Assembly: GCA_001464335.1 (NCBI GenBank)
Contig: LNEV01000008.1
Span: 62,001 to 126,000 of the forward strand
Direction: 5' to 3'
DNA from: Rhizobiales bacterium Ga0077545
GTDB taxonomy: Bacteria; Pseudomonadota; Alphaproteobacteria; Rhizobiales; Methylopilaceae
Length of the DNA: 64,000 nucleotides
The position numbers were made by a program, and so were the translations under genes. Shown here piece by piece: positions 46,810 through 58,408 of this stretch. The notes under the pieces were generated by a model, which saw nothing but the letters and a program-made list of their open reading frames with translations, did not search any database and was not told where the DNA came from. Each line of letters begins with the position of its first letter. The stretch's first letter is position 1.

Positions 46810-48128
46810 AGTCTTTCCCGCATGCCGTCACGCCGCGCCTGAGGCCGCTTCCCACGAGGAGGGCGCTTGATTTTTCGGTGCTGGACATCGGCACCAGCAA
46901 GATCGTCTGCCTGATCGGGCGCCTGCGCCCCGTCGACACCGATCAGTTTCTTCCGGGTCGTACGCACAAAGTCGAAATTCTCGGCGTCGGGCATCAACGT
47001 TCGCGCGGCATCAAGGCCGGTGCGGTCGTGGACATGGAAGCGGCGGAGCATTCGATCCGCGTGGCGGTCGATGCCGCCGAACGCATGGCCGAAGCACGTG
47101 TCGAAAGCGTCATCGTGTCCGTCTCGGCGGGCCGCCTGATGAGCGAGCATTACAGCGCGACGGTCCCCGTTTCCGGCCGGCCGGTGCATGACGGCGACAT
47201 CCAGCGCGTTCTGCGCACGGGCTCCGACCATTCGGTGCGAGCAGATCGCAGCGTTGTTCATTCCATGCCGATGGGCTTCTCGCTCGACGCAACGCGCGGC
47301 GTGCACGATCCGCGTGGCATGGTCGGCGAGGAGCTTGGTCTCGACATGCATGTCGTGACCGCTGATTCGGCGACGGTGCGAAATCTGGTTTTGTGCGTCG
47401 AGCGCTGCCATCTGTCGGTGAAGACCGTCGTTGCCGCGCCGTACACGGCGGGCCTTGCGGCGCTCGCGGACGATGAAGCCGAGATCGGCGTCAGCGTTGT
47501 CGATATGGGCGCAGGAACAACGAGCGTCGGCGTGTTCTCCGGCGGTCGCTTCGTCCATACGGATTCGATTGCCCTTGGTGGTCATCATGTCACGCTCGAC
47601 ATCGCGCGCGGACTGTCCATCAAGGTGGATGATGCGGAGCGGCTGAAAACACTGCATGCTTCGGTCTTCTCGGGCGTGACGGACGATCATGAGATGATCG
47701 GCATCATGCCTGTCGGAGACGAGGACGCCGCCGTGCTGCATCATGTGCCGAAATCCCAGCTTGTGCGCATCGTGAAGCCGCGTGTCGAAGAGACGCTTGA
47801 GCTCGTGCGCGACAGGTTGCGCGCGTCCGGCCATGCGATGGAGGCGGGCAAGCGCGTTGTATTGACAGGCGGTGCGTGCCAGCTTACCGGTCTTGCGGAT
47901 CTTGCCGCGAAGATTCTCGGGCGCCAGGTGCGAATCGGCCGTCCCCTCGGCATCCGCAGCCTGCCCGAATACGCAAAGGGGCCGAGCTTTGCCGCGTCGG
48001 TCGGACTTCTGGTCTACCCGCAGCGTGCGGGAGAAGAACATTTCGAGGCGGCGCGCTCTCCACTGCGCGCCACCGGTACACATGGCTATCTGTCCCGTGT
48101 GGGGCAGTGGCTGAAGGAGAGCTTCTGA
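46806..48128 (+). CDS. ftsA: Cell division protein FtsA
   Basis: A 440-residue actin-fold protein that tethers FtsZ to the membrane. The phosphate loop is [14 protein letters not shown]. The 1C domain is around [29 protein letters not shown], and the second nucleotide motif is [14 protein letters not shown], with [12 protein letters not shown] later. The C-terminal amphipathic membrane-targeting helix ends WLKESF. It overlaps ftsQ by four bases and the upstream ftsZ ATG by one. Confidence 0.96.
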   Translation: MKSFPHAVTPRLRPLPTRRALDFSVLDIGTSKIVCLIGRLRPVDTDQFLPGRTHKVEILGVGHQRSRGIKAGAVVDMEAAEHSIRVAVDAAERMAEARVESVIVSVSAGRLMSEHYSATVPVSGRPVHDGDIQRVLRTGSDHSVRADRSVVHSMPMGFSLDATRGVHDPRGMVGEELGLDMHVVTADSATVRNLVLCVERCHLSVKTVVAAPYTAGLAALADDEAEIGVSVVDMGAGTTSVGVFSGGRFVHTDSIALGGHHVTLDIARGLSIKVDDAERLKTLHASVFSGVTDDHEMIGIMPVGDEDAAVLHHVPKSQLVRIVKPRVEETLELVRDRLRASGHAMEAGKRVVLTGGACQLTGLADLAAKILGRQVRIGRPLGIRSLPEYAKGPSFAASVGLLVYPQRAGEEHFEAARSPLRATGTHGYLSRVGQWLKESF

Positions 48129-48205
48129 TGGCCGGCAAGAAACCTGCCGCGGAACTGACATCGAAAAACGCGACCCGCGCGCGTACGAAACCCGAGAGGC
48201 AAGAC

Positions 48206-49873
48206 ATGTCCATTAATCTGAAACTGCCCGACATTCGGGAGCTGCGGCCGCGTATCACAGTGTTCGGTGTCGGCGGTGCCGGTGGCAACGCGGTCAACAA
48301 CATGATCGAAGCCGGCCTTCAGGGGGTGGACTTCGTCGTCGGCAACACCGACGCCCAGGCGCTCTCCCTCACCAAGGCCGACCGCATCATCCAGATGGGT
48401 CTTCAGGTCACCGAAGGTCTCGGCGCCGGCTCGCAGCCGGAAGTCGGCCGCGCAGCCGCCGAAGAGGTCATGGACGAAATCCGCGATCAGCTCGCGGGCG
48501 CGCACATGGCCTTCATCACGGCGGGCATGGGCGGCGGCACCGGCACGGGCGCTGCGGCGGTCGTTGCCCGTACGGCAAAAGAACTCGGCATTCTCACGGT
48601 CGGTGTCGTGACGAAGCCATTCCATTTCGAGGGCCATCGCCGCATGCGGATGGCGGAAGCAGGCATCAACGAACTGACCAAGCACGTCGATACGCTGCTC
48701 GTCATTCCGAACCAGAACCTGTTCCGCATCGCCAACGAGCGCACGACCTTCGCGGACGCCTTCGCGATGGCCGACCAGGTGCTGTATTCGGGCGTTGCCT
48801 GCATCACCGATCTGATGGTCAAGGAAGGTCTCATCAATCTCGATTTCGCCGACGTTCGCGCCGTGATGCGTGAGATGGGCAAGGCGATGATGGGCACCGG
48901 CGAGGCGCAGGGCGAGAAGCGTGCCATTACGGCCGCCGAAGCGGCCATCGCCAACCCGCTGCTGGACGATGTGTCCATGCGCGGCGCGCGCGGCCTTCTC
49001 ATCTCGATCACCGGCGGAAATGATCTGACGCTGTACGAAGTCGACGAAGCGGCGACCCGCATTCGCGAAGAGGTCGATCCCGAGGCCAACATCATTCTCG
49101 GTGCCACGTTCGATCCGAAGCTCGAAGGCACGATCCGCGTGTCGGTCGTCGCCACCGGCATCGACAACACGGGCATGGTCGCTCCGGTCTACAGCGAAGA
49201 ACATCTGGCGGATCTCGCCGCGCGCCTGAAGCCGCAGGGACGCACCGTCTCTGTCGAGACCTCCGCCGCCGCGGTCGCCGCGGCCGCGGCTGCCACCGCC
49301 GCCACCTCGCAAATTCCGGCCTTCCGCCCGATCGTCGAGGAAGAAGAGCCCGTCTACGAGGAGGCTGCCTTCGAAGAGACGCTCGCGGAGGATGTCACCA
49401 TTCGCCCGCTCGCTCCGCGCCCGAACTATTACGAGCAGCCGGTCCAGGAAGAGCCCGTTTACGAGGAGCAGATGGAAGAGCCGGCCGCGTTCATTCCTCC
49501 GGCCCCCGAACGTGCGGTGCGTCCGGCCCGCATGCCGCGTCTCGACGAACTGCCGATCCCGGCGCAGAACCAGATCCTGCAGCGCGACGGCTCTTATCCG
49601 GTTGCCGATCATCACCCGGAGAAAAAGCGCGCGACGCTTCTCCAGCGCCTCGCTTCGGTTGGTCTCGGCCGCCGCGACGACGAGCAGGAGCCGCACACCC
49701 ACGAGCCGGTGATGAACCAGGCCCCGGAGCCGCAGGCCGATTACCGCCGCCAGCCCCGCGAACAGCAGCGCGGCGCGCGTGGCCAGCTTGATTCGCATGG
49801 CCGCCAGCAGCCGGCCCGTGCGGTCGAAGATGAGCTGGAAATCCCGGCTTTCCTGCGCCGTCAGGCCAACTGA
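48206..49873 (+). CDS. ftsZ: Cell division protein FtsZ
   Basis: A 555-residue tubulin-like GTPase that forms the Z ring. The core begins [17 protein letters not shown], the tubulin signature GGGTGTGAA is near residue 109, and the synergy-loop region includes [12 protein letters not shown] long acidic/Pro-rich linker (about residues 320-540) leads to the conserved tail EIPAFLRRQ, which binds FtsA. The ATG at 48206 has AGAGG six bases upstream and gives the standard N-terminus. A second in-frame ATG at 48128, with AAGGAG eight bases upstream inside ftsA, would add 26 basic residues. The hairpin at 49915-49938 closes the unit. Confidence 0.96.
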   Translation: MSINLKLPDIRELRPRITVFGVGGAGGNAVNNMIEAGLQGVDFVVGNTDAQALSLTKADRIIQMGLQVTEGLGAGSQPEVGRAAAEEVMDEIRDQLAGAHMAFITAGMGGGTGTGAAAVVARTAKELGILTVGVVTKPFHFEGHRRMRMAEAGINELTKHVDTLLVIPNQNLFRIANERTTFADAFAMADQVLYSGVACITDLMVKEGLINLDFADVRAVMREMGKAMMGTGEAQGEKRAITAAEAAIANPLLDDVSMRGARGLLISITGGNDLTLYEVDEAATRIREEVDPEANIILGATFDPKLEGTIRVSVVATGIDNTGMVAPVYSEEHLADLAARLKPQGRTVSVETSAAAVAAAAAATAATSQIPAFRPIVEEEEPVYEEAAFEETLAEDVTIRPLAPRPNYYEQPVQEEPVYEEQMEEPAAFIPPAPERAVRPARMPRLDELPIPAQNQILQRDGSYPVADHHPEKKRATLLQRLASVGLGRRDDEQEPHTHEPVMNQAPEPQADYRRQPREQQRGARGQLDSHGRQQPARAVEDELEIPAFLRRQAN

Positions 49874-49914
49874 GGCGTGATCAACAGACAAGGTGATGCT
49901 TTTGCAACACCTCG

Positions 49915-49938
49915 GCGGGCGGTTGAAAAACCGCCCGC
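49915..49938 (+). terminator. Intrinsic terminator after ftsZ
   Basis: GCGGGCGGTT-GAAA-AACCGCCCGC is a perfect ten-pair hairpin with a GAAA loop, 41 bases after the ftsZ stop. The sequence after it is T-rich but interrupted. It should end the dcw transcript before lpxC. Confidence 0.85.
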
Positions 49939-50142
49939 ATCTGTTTGTTTTCGATGTTAAAAATGGAAATCAGGAAAGTGAATGGAGGGTTAAACTTCGC
50001 TCGAAGTGTAACAGTCCGTCATCAAGCGTGATTTGTCCCGCCTAGGGCCGAATCTTACTCTCATGGTCAGACACGCGGACGGGGACTCCGCGATTTGAGT
50101 AGATCAGCATCCGCCTGGCGGACGCGTGAGGGGTAAAAGATT
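49939..50142 (+). promoter_or_regulatory. lpxC promoter region with extended palindrome
   Basis: This A/T-rich gap contains an imperfect 22-base palindrome at 49990-50011. Its core is ACTTCG-CT-CGAAGT and its arms are TTAA and GTAA. GTTAAA also occurs near 49953. It probably carries the lpxC promoter, since a terminator separates lpxC from ftsZ. No -10/-35 pair could be chosen with confidence. Confidence 0.45.
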
Positions 50143-51078
50143 ATGGGGTTTGAGCAGACCACTCTTGGCGGATCGATGTCGATCGCCGGAATCGGTGTCC
50201 ACAGCGGCTCCCCCGTCCGTATCACGCTTTTCCCGGCGCCTGCCGGCAACGGCATCCAGTTCCGCCGCACCAATCTCCCCAATGGCGTCACGCGCACCTA
50301 TCGCGCCCATGTCGATCATGTCGGCCAGACCGAGCTGTGCACCGTGCTTGGCGATGCCGAGCGGGGGCAGGTCTCGACCGTCGAGCATCTGATGGCCGCC
50401 CTGCGTGGCCTCGGCGTCGACAATGCCGTCATCTCGGTCGACAGCGAAGAAATGCCGATCATGGACGGCAGCGCGCAGCATTTCGTCGAGGCGATCGATG
50501 CCGTCGGCGTCGTCAAGCTGTCCGCTCCGCGAAGCGTGCTCAAGGTTCTGAAGCCGGTTCGTGTCGAGAACGGCCGCGCCTGGGGCGAGCTTCTTCCGCA
50601 TTCCAAGGGTTTCCGGCTCGAAGTCGAGATCGATTTTGACCACGTCGCGATCGGGCGCCAGTCCATTGCGCTCGATCTGACGCCGAAGGCGTTCCGCCGC
50701 GAACTCGCATTCGCGCGCACGTTCGGCTTCATGAAGGATTTCGAAAAGCTGTCGAAGATCGGGCTCGCCAAGGGGTCGAGCCTCGACAACACGGTTGTTC
50801 TCGACGAGGAGCGCGTGCTGAACCCCGACGGGGCGCGCGGGCGCGATGAATTCGTGCGTCACAAGACGCTCGATGCCGTGGGCGATCTGGCTCTGGCTGG
50901 GCTGCCCATTCAGGGGCTCTACCGTTCGTATTGCGGGGGCCACAAGTTGAATGTTGCGATGGTGCGTGCCCTGTACGCCGACCCGACGGCCTGGACTGTC
51001 GAGACCCCGGTTCCGGCCGTCGCGGGTGGCGAATTCGTCGGCGCGTTGCAGCCGGTTTTTTCCCCGGATATGAACTGA
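50143..51078 (+). CDS. lpxC: UDP-3-O-acyl-N-acetylglucosamine deacetylase
   Basis: A 311-residue zinc amidase, the committed step of lipid A synthesis. It begins QTTLGGSMSIAGIGVHSG. Zinc ligands fall at His82 in STVEHLMAAL and in the late HKTLDAVGDLALAG motif (His and Asp), with the catalytic His in CGGHKLN. Its presence shows the organism makes lipopolysaccharide. GAGGGG lies upstream of the ATG at slightly long spacing. Confidence 0.97.
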   Translation: MGFEQTTLGGSMSIAGIGVHSGSPVRITLFPAPAGNGIQFRRTNLPNGVTRTYRAHVDHVGQTELCTVLGDAERGQVSTVEHLMAALRGLGVDNAVISVDSEEMPIMDGSAQHFVEAIDAVGVVKLSAPRSVLKVLKPVRVENGRAWGELLPHSKGFRLEVEIDFDHVAIGRQSIALDLTPKAFRRELAFARTFGFMKDFEKLSKIGLAKGSSLDNTVVLDEERVLNPDGARGRDEFVRHKTLDAVGDLALAGLPIQGLYRSYCGGHKLNVAMVRALYADPTAWTVETPVPAVAGGEFVGALQPVFSPDMN

Positions 51079-51174
51079 GGAACGATCCGCAGCCTCGACT
51101 TTGCCACATCATGGCGGTTAATCCGCGTTTGATGTAGAAGGCTGTTCCGTCCAAGCTTCGTTCAGAGGGTTCGC

Positions 51175-52041
51175 ATGATGTCGTGGATGAAGGGTTCGCT
51201 GCCCGTATTGAGCACCTGCGTGCTCGCGGCCTTCGCGCTCACCTCGTCGGTGCCTCCGGCTCACGCTTTGTTCGGTCTTTTCAAGAAGAAGACCGACGAC
51301 GAGATCGTTTACAGCACCGATCCGGCGGACAAGCTCTACAATCAGGGCCTCTACCACCTGGAACAAGGCGAGTACAAAAAGGCCGACGAGAAGTTCAAGG
51401 AACTTGATCAGCAGCACCCCTATACGGAGTGGGCGCGCAAGGCCAATATGATGAGTGTCTTCTCGAAGTATAAGCAGGGCGAGTACACGGAAGCTGCTGG
51501 AGAAGGTAAGCGCTACATCGCCCTTCATCCGGCAAGCAGCGATGCGGCCTATGCGCAATATCTCGTCGGCATGTCTTATTACAATCAGATCGCCGACGTC
51601 TCACGCGACCAGAAGATCACCGAGCAGGCGCTGCGCGAGCTCGACGAGGTCGTCCGCAAATATCCAAAGTCCGAATACGCCGATCCCGCCCAGCAGCGCG
51701 TGCAGGTCGCCCGTGACCAGCTCGCCGGCAAAGAGATGGAAGTCGGCCGTTTCTACCTGAAGGATCGCAACTATGTTGCTGCGGCGAACCGCTTCAAGAC
51801 GGTCGTCACGCAATACCAGACAACCCGCCACGTCGAAGAAGCCCTGGCGCGCGTTGCCGAGGTCTATATGGCCATGGGCATCGTGAACGAGGCGCAGACG
51901 GCCGCGGCTGTACTTGGCCACAATTTTCCGCAGAGCCAGTGGTACAAGGACACCCACAACTTGATCTCCTCGAAGGGGCTTGCGCCGCGCGAGGACAATG
52001 CTTCGTGGATTTCGAAAGCATTCAAGGGAATCACAAGCTGA
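51175..52041 (+). CDS. bamD: Outer-membrane assembly factor BamD, atypical signal
   Basis: A 288-residue BamD/YfiO-family protein with tetratricopeptide repeats (DKLYNQGLYHLEQGEYKKADEKFKELDQQHPYTEWA, DAAYAQYLVGMSYYNQI, EALARVAEVYMAMGIVNEA). It works with BamA to insert beta-barrel proteins. The signal sequence ends PPAHA and is followed by LFGLFKKK; the lipobox cysteine normally found there is missing. The only Cys in the leader (Cys15 in LSTC) sits early in the hydrophobic stretch and has a poor lipobox context. It lies downstream of lpxC with about 96 bases between. Confidence 0.92.
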   Translation: MMSWMKGSLPVLSTCVLAAFALTSSVPPAHALFGLFKKKTDDEIVYSTDPADKLYNQGLYHLEQGEYKKADEKFKELDQQHPYTEWARKANMMSVFSKYKQGEYTEAAGEGKRYIALHPASSDAAYAQYLVGMSYYNQIADVSRDQKITEQALRELDEVVRKYPKSEYADPAQQRVQVARDQLAGKEMEVGRFYLKDRNYVAAANRFKTVVTQYQTTRHVEEALARVAEVYMAMGIVNEAQTAAAVLGHNFPQSQWYKDTHNLISSKGLAPREDNASWISKAFKGITS

Positions 52042-52057
52042 TATAGACTGCGGGTCC

Positions 52058-53728
52058 ATGCTCCTTCAGCTTTCGATCCGCGACATTGTTCTTATCGATC
52101 GGCTTGACCTCGCCGCATCGAAAGGACTGACCGTGCTCACCGGCGAGACCGGCGCGGGCAAGAGCATTCTTCTCGATTCTCTCGCGCTCGCGCTCGGCGG
52201 GCGCGGCGATTCCGGCCTGGTCCGCAGCGGTGCGACGCAGGGCCAGGTCACGGCCGTCTTCGACGTCCCCGCGGGTCATCCCGCGCGTGCGGTCCTCATC
52301 GAAAACGATCTCGCCGACGAGGGCGAGGATCTGATCCTGCGCCGTGTACAGCTTGCCGACGGGCGCACCCGTGCCTTCGTCAACGACCAGCCGGTCGGCG
52401 TGCATATCCTTCGCGGGCTCGGCGCGGCCCTTGTCGAGATCCACGGCCAGCACGACGATCGGGCTCTGGTCGATCCGGCCCAGCATCGCGCGCTGCTCGA
52501 TGCGTTCGGCGGCCTCGATGCTGATGTCAGGACGATATCCCGCCTCTGGGCGGTCTGGCGCGACAAGGAACGGGCGCGTGAGGATCAGGAAGTCCTCGTC
52601 GCGCGCGTGCGCGCGGAAGCCGATTATCTGAAGCACGCCCATCAGGAACTTTCCGCCCTTGCACCGGAAGAGGGTGAGGAGGATTTGCTGGCCGCCAAGC
52701 GGGCATTGATGATGCAGTCCGAGAAGATCGCGGGCGATCTCGACGAGGTTCATCAGACGCTTGCCGGGGCGAGTTCGCCGGTTCCGGCCCTGGCGTCCGC
52801 GGTCCGCAGGCTTGAGCGCCGTGCCGGCGCGCTTCCGGCCTATGTCGAGCCTGCGATGAAGGCGCTCGACGCCGCGCTCGTCCAGCTCGAAGAGGCGCGT
52901 GAGCATCTCGAACGCGCGATCGATGCGGCGGCCTTCGATCCCAAGGAGCTTGAGCGCTCCGAAGAACGGCTGTTTGCACTGCGCGCGGCCGCCCGTAAAT
53001 ACAACACGACCGTCGCCAGCCTGCCGCAGACCGCGACGCGCTTCACCGAGGAACTGAACGCGCTCGCAAACGGCGAGGGCCTCCTGAAACGTCTTTACGC
53101 CGAGACAGCGGAGGCGGAAGCCGCCTACCGCAAGGCGGCCGAGGCTTTGTCGAAAAAGCGCAGGAAAGCCTCCGATGCGCTCGCCAAGGCGGTGATGGCC
53201 GAACTGCCGGACCTGAAACTGGAACGCGCCCGTTTCACCGCCGAAGTCACAACGGACGGAACGCCGGGGCCGGAAGGCTCGGATCGCGTGGAATTTTGGG
53301 TGCAGACAAATCCGGGCACCAAGGCCGGACCCATTCTCAAAGTTGCTTCGGGCGGCGAGCTTGCGCGCTTCCTGCTCGCGCTCAAGGTCGCGCTGGCGGA
53401 TCGCGGTTCGGCGCCCACTTTGATCTTCGATGAAATCGACACCGGTGTGGGCGGGGCGGTTGCGGATGCGATCGGTGCGCGCCTATCGCGGCTTGGGCAG
53501 CGCACGCAGGTTCTGGCCGTCACGCATGCGCCGCAGGTCGCTGCGCGGGCCGATTCCCATCTTCTGATCGCAAAGGATGATGTGAAGGGCGAGGAGAGGG
53601 TGGCGACACGCGTGACACCGCTCGAATCCGCCCATCGCCGCGAGGAAATTGCCCGCATGCTCGCGGGCGCGGCCATCACAGACGAAGCCCGCGCTGCCGC
53701 CGAGCGCCTGATGAAAGGTGCGGCGTGA
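52058..53728 (+). CDS. recN: DNA repair protein RecN
   Basis: A 556-residue SMC-like ATPase for double-strand-break repair. Walker A is GETGAGKS (residues 29-36). A long coiled-coil hinge section runs through residues 160-370. The ABC signature is KVASGGELARFLLALK, and Walker B is LIFDEIDTGVGG, followed by VLAVTHAPQVA. The start ATG at 52058 gives the usual MLLQLSIRDIVLID opening; upstream in-frame codons overlap bamD. No ribosome site stands out. Confidence 0.96.
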   Translation: MLLQLSIRDIVLIDRLDLAASKGLTVLTGETGAGKSILLDSLALALGGRGDSGLVRSGATQGQVTAVFDVPAGHPARAVLIENDLADEGEDLILRRVQLADGRTRAFVNDQPVGVHILRGLGAALVEIHGQHDDRALVDPAQHRALLDAFGGLDADVRTISRLWAVWRDKERAREDQEVLVARVRAEADYLKHAHQELSALAPEEGEEDLLAAKRALMMQSEKIAGDLDEVHQTLAGASSPVPALASAVRRLERRAGALPAYVEPAMKALDAALVQLEEAREHLERAIDAAAFDPKELERSEERLFALRAAARKYNTTVASLPQTATRFTEELNALANGEGLLKRLYAETAEAEAAYRKAAEALSKKRRKASDALAKAVMAELPDLKLERARFTAEVTTDGTPGPEGSDRVEFWVQTNPGTKAGPILKVASGGELARFLLALKVALADRGSAPTLIFDEIDTGVGGAVADAIGARLSRLGQRTQVLAVTHAPQVAARADSHLLIAKDDVKGEERVATRVTPLESAHRREEIARMLAGAAITDEARAAAERLMKGAA

Positions 53729-53736
53729 CTTCCTGA

Positions 53737-55893
<2,157 letters not shown>

Positions 55894-55919
55894 GCCGCAA
55901 TATCCTGAAGGGGGGATTT

Positions 55920-56264
55920 ATGGAAAAGGAACGGCTGATCTGGTGGGGCGCGATGGCGCTGTGTCTGGCCGTCTATGCAGCATCTTATGCGGCCGGGCTC
56001 TCGGTCTATGTGCTGCCGGTTCTCGTCGGCCTTGGGCTGCTTTTTCTGTTCGAGCGCGGAGAACGGGGCGCGTTTCCGTTCCGCAAGCGCCATGTCGTTC
56101 AATACCAGGCAAACTATTTCGGCTTCGTCGTTTTGCTGGCGCTCATCTTCAATGTAACGCCGAAAGTCCTGCCGTCGGGCGAAGCGGCGCTGCAGCCGCT
56201 TTACTGGGCCTTGCCCATGATCGGGCTTTACCTGTTCGGCCTGTACATGCGGCGCACAGCCTGA
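55920..56264 (+). CDS. Small membrane protein of unknown function
   Basis: A 114-residue protein with three predicted helices: about residues 8-24, 26-43 and 68-85, plus a fourth possible near the end (YWALPMIGLYLFGLYM). A charged loop GERGAFPFRKRHVVQYQ lies in the middle. The ATG at 55920 follows a GGGGGGA ribosome site. It lies 26 bases after ligA on the same strand. No family recognised. Confidence 0.75.
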   Translation: MEKERLIWWGAMALCLAVYAASYAAGLSVYVLPVLVGLGLLFLFERGERGAFPFRKRHVVQYQANYFGFVVLLALIFNVTPKVLPSGEAALQPLYWALPMIGLYLFGLYMRRTA

Positions 56265-56298
56265 CCGGATATCCCGGCCAGACTGTGCGGAGCCTGTT

Positions 56299-56451
56299 TT
56301 ACAGCCGTCCGGTCAACGCAAGGACGATGACGATGATGAGAAGAACGCCGACAATACCGCCGGGTCCATAGCCCCACGAACGGCTATAGCCCCAGCTCGG
56401 CAGGGCGCCGACGAGAAGAAGAATGAGAATGATGATAAGTAGTGTGGACAT
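56299..56451 (-). CDS. DUF3309-family small membrane protein
   Basis: A 50-residue protein beginning STLLIIILILLLVGALPSW, with a Gly/Ser/Trp-rich middle (SRSWGYGPGG) and a second hydrophobic stretch ending ALTGRL. This helix-SRSWGYGP-helix layout is the DUF3309 family, widespread in proteobacteria and of unknown function. A perfect GGAGG ribosome site lies six bases before the ATG. It is divergent from azlC. Confidence 0.88.
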   Translation of the reverse strand: MSTLLIIILILLLVGALPSWGYSRSWGYGPGGIVGVLLIIVIVLALTGRL

Positions 56452-56511
56452 GAATTGCCTCCTTGATCCTGCCGGTTAGTGGAACGCGGGCAAAAGGATA
56501 AAGTTCCCCCT

Positions 56512-57237
56512 ATGAAGAAGCCGCGCGAGATTCCGATGCGTGCAGACACGCGCTTTTCCGACGCACGCGCCGGCTTCCTCCTCATTCTTCCCGCCGCTGT
56601 CGCCTGTGTGCCGTTCGCGCTCATTCTGGGCGCCATGGCCGCTCAGAAGGGACTGACGCCCCTTGAGATCGGGCTGATGAGCTCGCTTGTTTTCGCCGGA
56701 GGCTCGCAATTCGTCGCCGTCGATCTGTGGACCAATCCCGCACCTTGGCTTGCGCTCGGCTTCGCGGCTTTTCTGGTCAATCTGCGCTTTGTGCTGATGA
56801 CGGCGTCGCTGGCGGGAAAGCTCACGCATTTCGCCGAATGGGAGAAGGCGATCATCGTCTTCTTCATGGCCGACGAGAACTGGGCCGTCGCCGAAAAGCG
56901 GGCGGCGGAAACTTTGCTCACCTGGCCGTTCCTGCTCGGCATGATCCCGTTTTTTTATGCGAACTGGCTGTTCTGGACGGTGCTGGGTACAGCCATCGGT
57001 GAAGCCTTCGAAAATCCGGCGGCGTACGGTTTCGATTTTGCCTTTACGGCGCTGTTTCTGGGGCTCGCAATGGCGTTCTGGAAGGGCTCGCGCACGGGTG
57101 TTGTCATGGCGGCCAGCGCGGTCACGGCGGCGCTGGTGTCTGTCGTGGTCGACGGGGCCTGGTATGTCATTGCGGGCGCATTCGCGGGAATGGCGGTTGC
57201 GGTTCTGCTTCCGCAGAAGCAGGTGCGCGCCGCATGA
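56512..57237 (+). CDS. azlC: AzlC family branched-chain amino-acid exporter subunit
   Basis: A 241-residue membrane protein. The hallmark is FALILGAMAAQKGLTPLEIGLMSSLVFAGGSQFVAVDLW, followed by FLVNLRFVLMTASL, both standard for AzlC/YgaZ. With AzlD it forms an exporter of branched-chain amino acids or related compounds. The ATG at 56512 is used; an in-frame GTG at 56479 would add 11 residues. It overlaps azlD by four bases. Confidence 0.92.
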   Translation: MKKPREIPMRADTRFSDARAGFLLILPAAVACVPFALILGAMAAQKGLTPLEIGLMSSLVFAGGSQFVAVDLWTNPAPWLALGFAAFLVNLRFVLMTASLAGKLTHFAEWEKAIIVFFMADENWAVAEKRAAETLLTWPFLLGMIPFFYANWLFWTVLGTAIGEAFENPAAYGFDFAFTALFLGLAMAFWKGSRTGVVMAASAVTAALVSVVVDGAWYVIAGAFAGMAVAVLLPQKQVRAA

Positions 57238-57536
57238 GCATCACCCTTGCCAATTTCCTTGCGATTGTCGCGATGGCCGTGGCGACGTACGGCGTTCGTC
57301 TCGCGGGGCTTCTTATCGCGGAGCACATACCGCAGACGGGCCGCGTGCGCGCGGCGCTTGAGGCCTTGCCCGCGGCCGTATTGACGTCTGTCGTCGCGCC
57401 GATGGCGCTGGCGACAGGACCGGCCGAAACTCTTGCCGCCGCCATCACGGTATTGGCAGCGTTTCGGCTGCCAATACTTGCCGTGGTGGCGGTCGGTGTC
57501 GTCAGCGTTGTGTTGCTGCGTCTAGCTTTCGGTTAG
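57234..57536 (+). CDS. azlD: AzlD family transporter subunit
   Basis: A 100-residue, four-helix partner of AzlC (YgaH-like). The segment VATYGVRLAGLLIAE and LEALPAAVLTSVVAP are family-typical. The start overlaps azlC as ATGA. Its stop overlaps the stop of the convergent GlsB-like gene by four bases. Confidence 0.9.
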   Translation: MSITLANFLAIVAMAVATYGVRLAGLLIAEHIPQTGRVRAALEALPAAVLTSVVAPMALATGPAETLAAAITVLAAFRLPILAVVAVGVVSVVLLRLAFG

Positions 57537-57793
57537 GCCGTCCGCGGCCCGGACAGCTTGTGGTAAAGCCAGATGACGATCACGGCGCCGATCGTCGCGA
57601 CGATCAGGCTCCAGATGTTGAAGCCTGTGACGCCGGCCGTTCCGAACAGGCTGAAAACGAAGCCGCCGACGAGCGCGCCGACAATTCCGAGCACGATATC
57701 CATCAGAACGCCCTGGGTGCCGCTTGTGCCCATGATCTTGCTTGCCAGCCAGCCGGCAATAAGCCCGAGAATGATCCATCCGATGACAGACAT
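57533..57793 (-). CDS. GlsB/YeaQ/YmgE family stress-response membrane protein
   Basis: An 86-residue protein with three helices. The repeated Gly-rich pattern GWIILGLIAGWLASKIMG, DIVLGIVGALVGGFVFSLFG and IWSLIVATIGAVIVIWLY is characteristic of the transglycosylase-associated (GlsB/YeaQ/YmgE) family. Members are induced by envelope or acid stress; function unclear. GGAGAA precedes the ATG at 57793. Confidence 0.93.
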   Translation of the reverse strand: MSVIGWIILGLIAGWLASKIMGTSGTQGVLMDIVLGIVGALVGGFVFSLFGTAGVTGFNIWSLIVATIGAVIVIWLYHKLSGPRTA

Positions 57794-57925
57794 GCGTTTT
57801 CTCCTTGGGCCGCATCGCGCAGGCTGCAAAACCGCAACCTTCTCGCGAAGGGTAGGATTGCCAAACTCGACACGAGGCGCAAAGGTTCCGGCCGGGCGGG
57901 TGGCTTTGTGTGGCAGGAGGTGCCC

Positions 57926-58369
57926 ATGGGCCTTTTCGACGATGCCGTTCCGGGCGGCAGCATATCCAAACCAATTCTCATTGCGCTCGGCGCGCTGCTG
58001 GTCAGCCGCGTGTTCGCCAACAAGGCGCCGGAAGGCGCGGGCGCCCCGGCGCCCGATCAGGTCGACAATGATGGCGGCCTCATGGGCGGTCTCGGCGGTC
58101 TGCTGGAGAAGCTTCAAAAGGCCGGGCAGGGCGATGTGGCCGACAGCTGGGTGAAGCCCGGCGCCAACAAGCCGATCGAGCCCGATCAGCTCGGCTCGGC
58201 CATCGGCAACCAGACCATCAGCGATATTGCGCGGCAGGCGGGCGTGAGCGAGCAGGAATTGCTGCGCCAGCTTTCGCAGGTGCTGCCCGGCATCGTGGAC
58301 AAGGCGACGCCCGGCGGGCGTGTGCCGGGCAACCAGGAAATAGCCTCCCTGCTCAATCTGCGCTCCTGA
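57926..58369 (+). CDS. YidB family protein (DUF937-like)
   Basis: A 147-residue protein with one hydrophobic segment (ILIALGALLVSRVF), a Gly-rich turn (LMGGLGGLLEKLQKAGQGDVADSWV) and the pattern NKPIEPDQLGSAIG ... ISDIARQAGVSEQELLRQLSQVLPGIVD, as in YidB. The biological role is unknown. AGGAGGT lies five bases before the ATG at 57926. Divergent from the GlsB-like gene. Confidence 0.9.
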   Translation: MGLFDDAVPGGSISKPILIALGALLVSRVFANKAPEGAGAPAPDQVDNDGGLMGGLGGLLEKLQKAGQGDVADSWVKPGANKPIEPDQLGSAIGNQTISDIARQAGVSEQELLRQLSQVLPGIVDKATPGGRVPGNQEIASLLNLRS

Positions 58370-58408
58370 CCGCACCGGGGCCTTGGGACGATGTTCCGGG
58401 GCCCCGCA

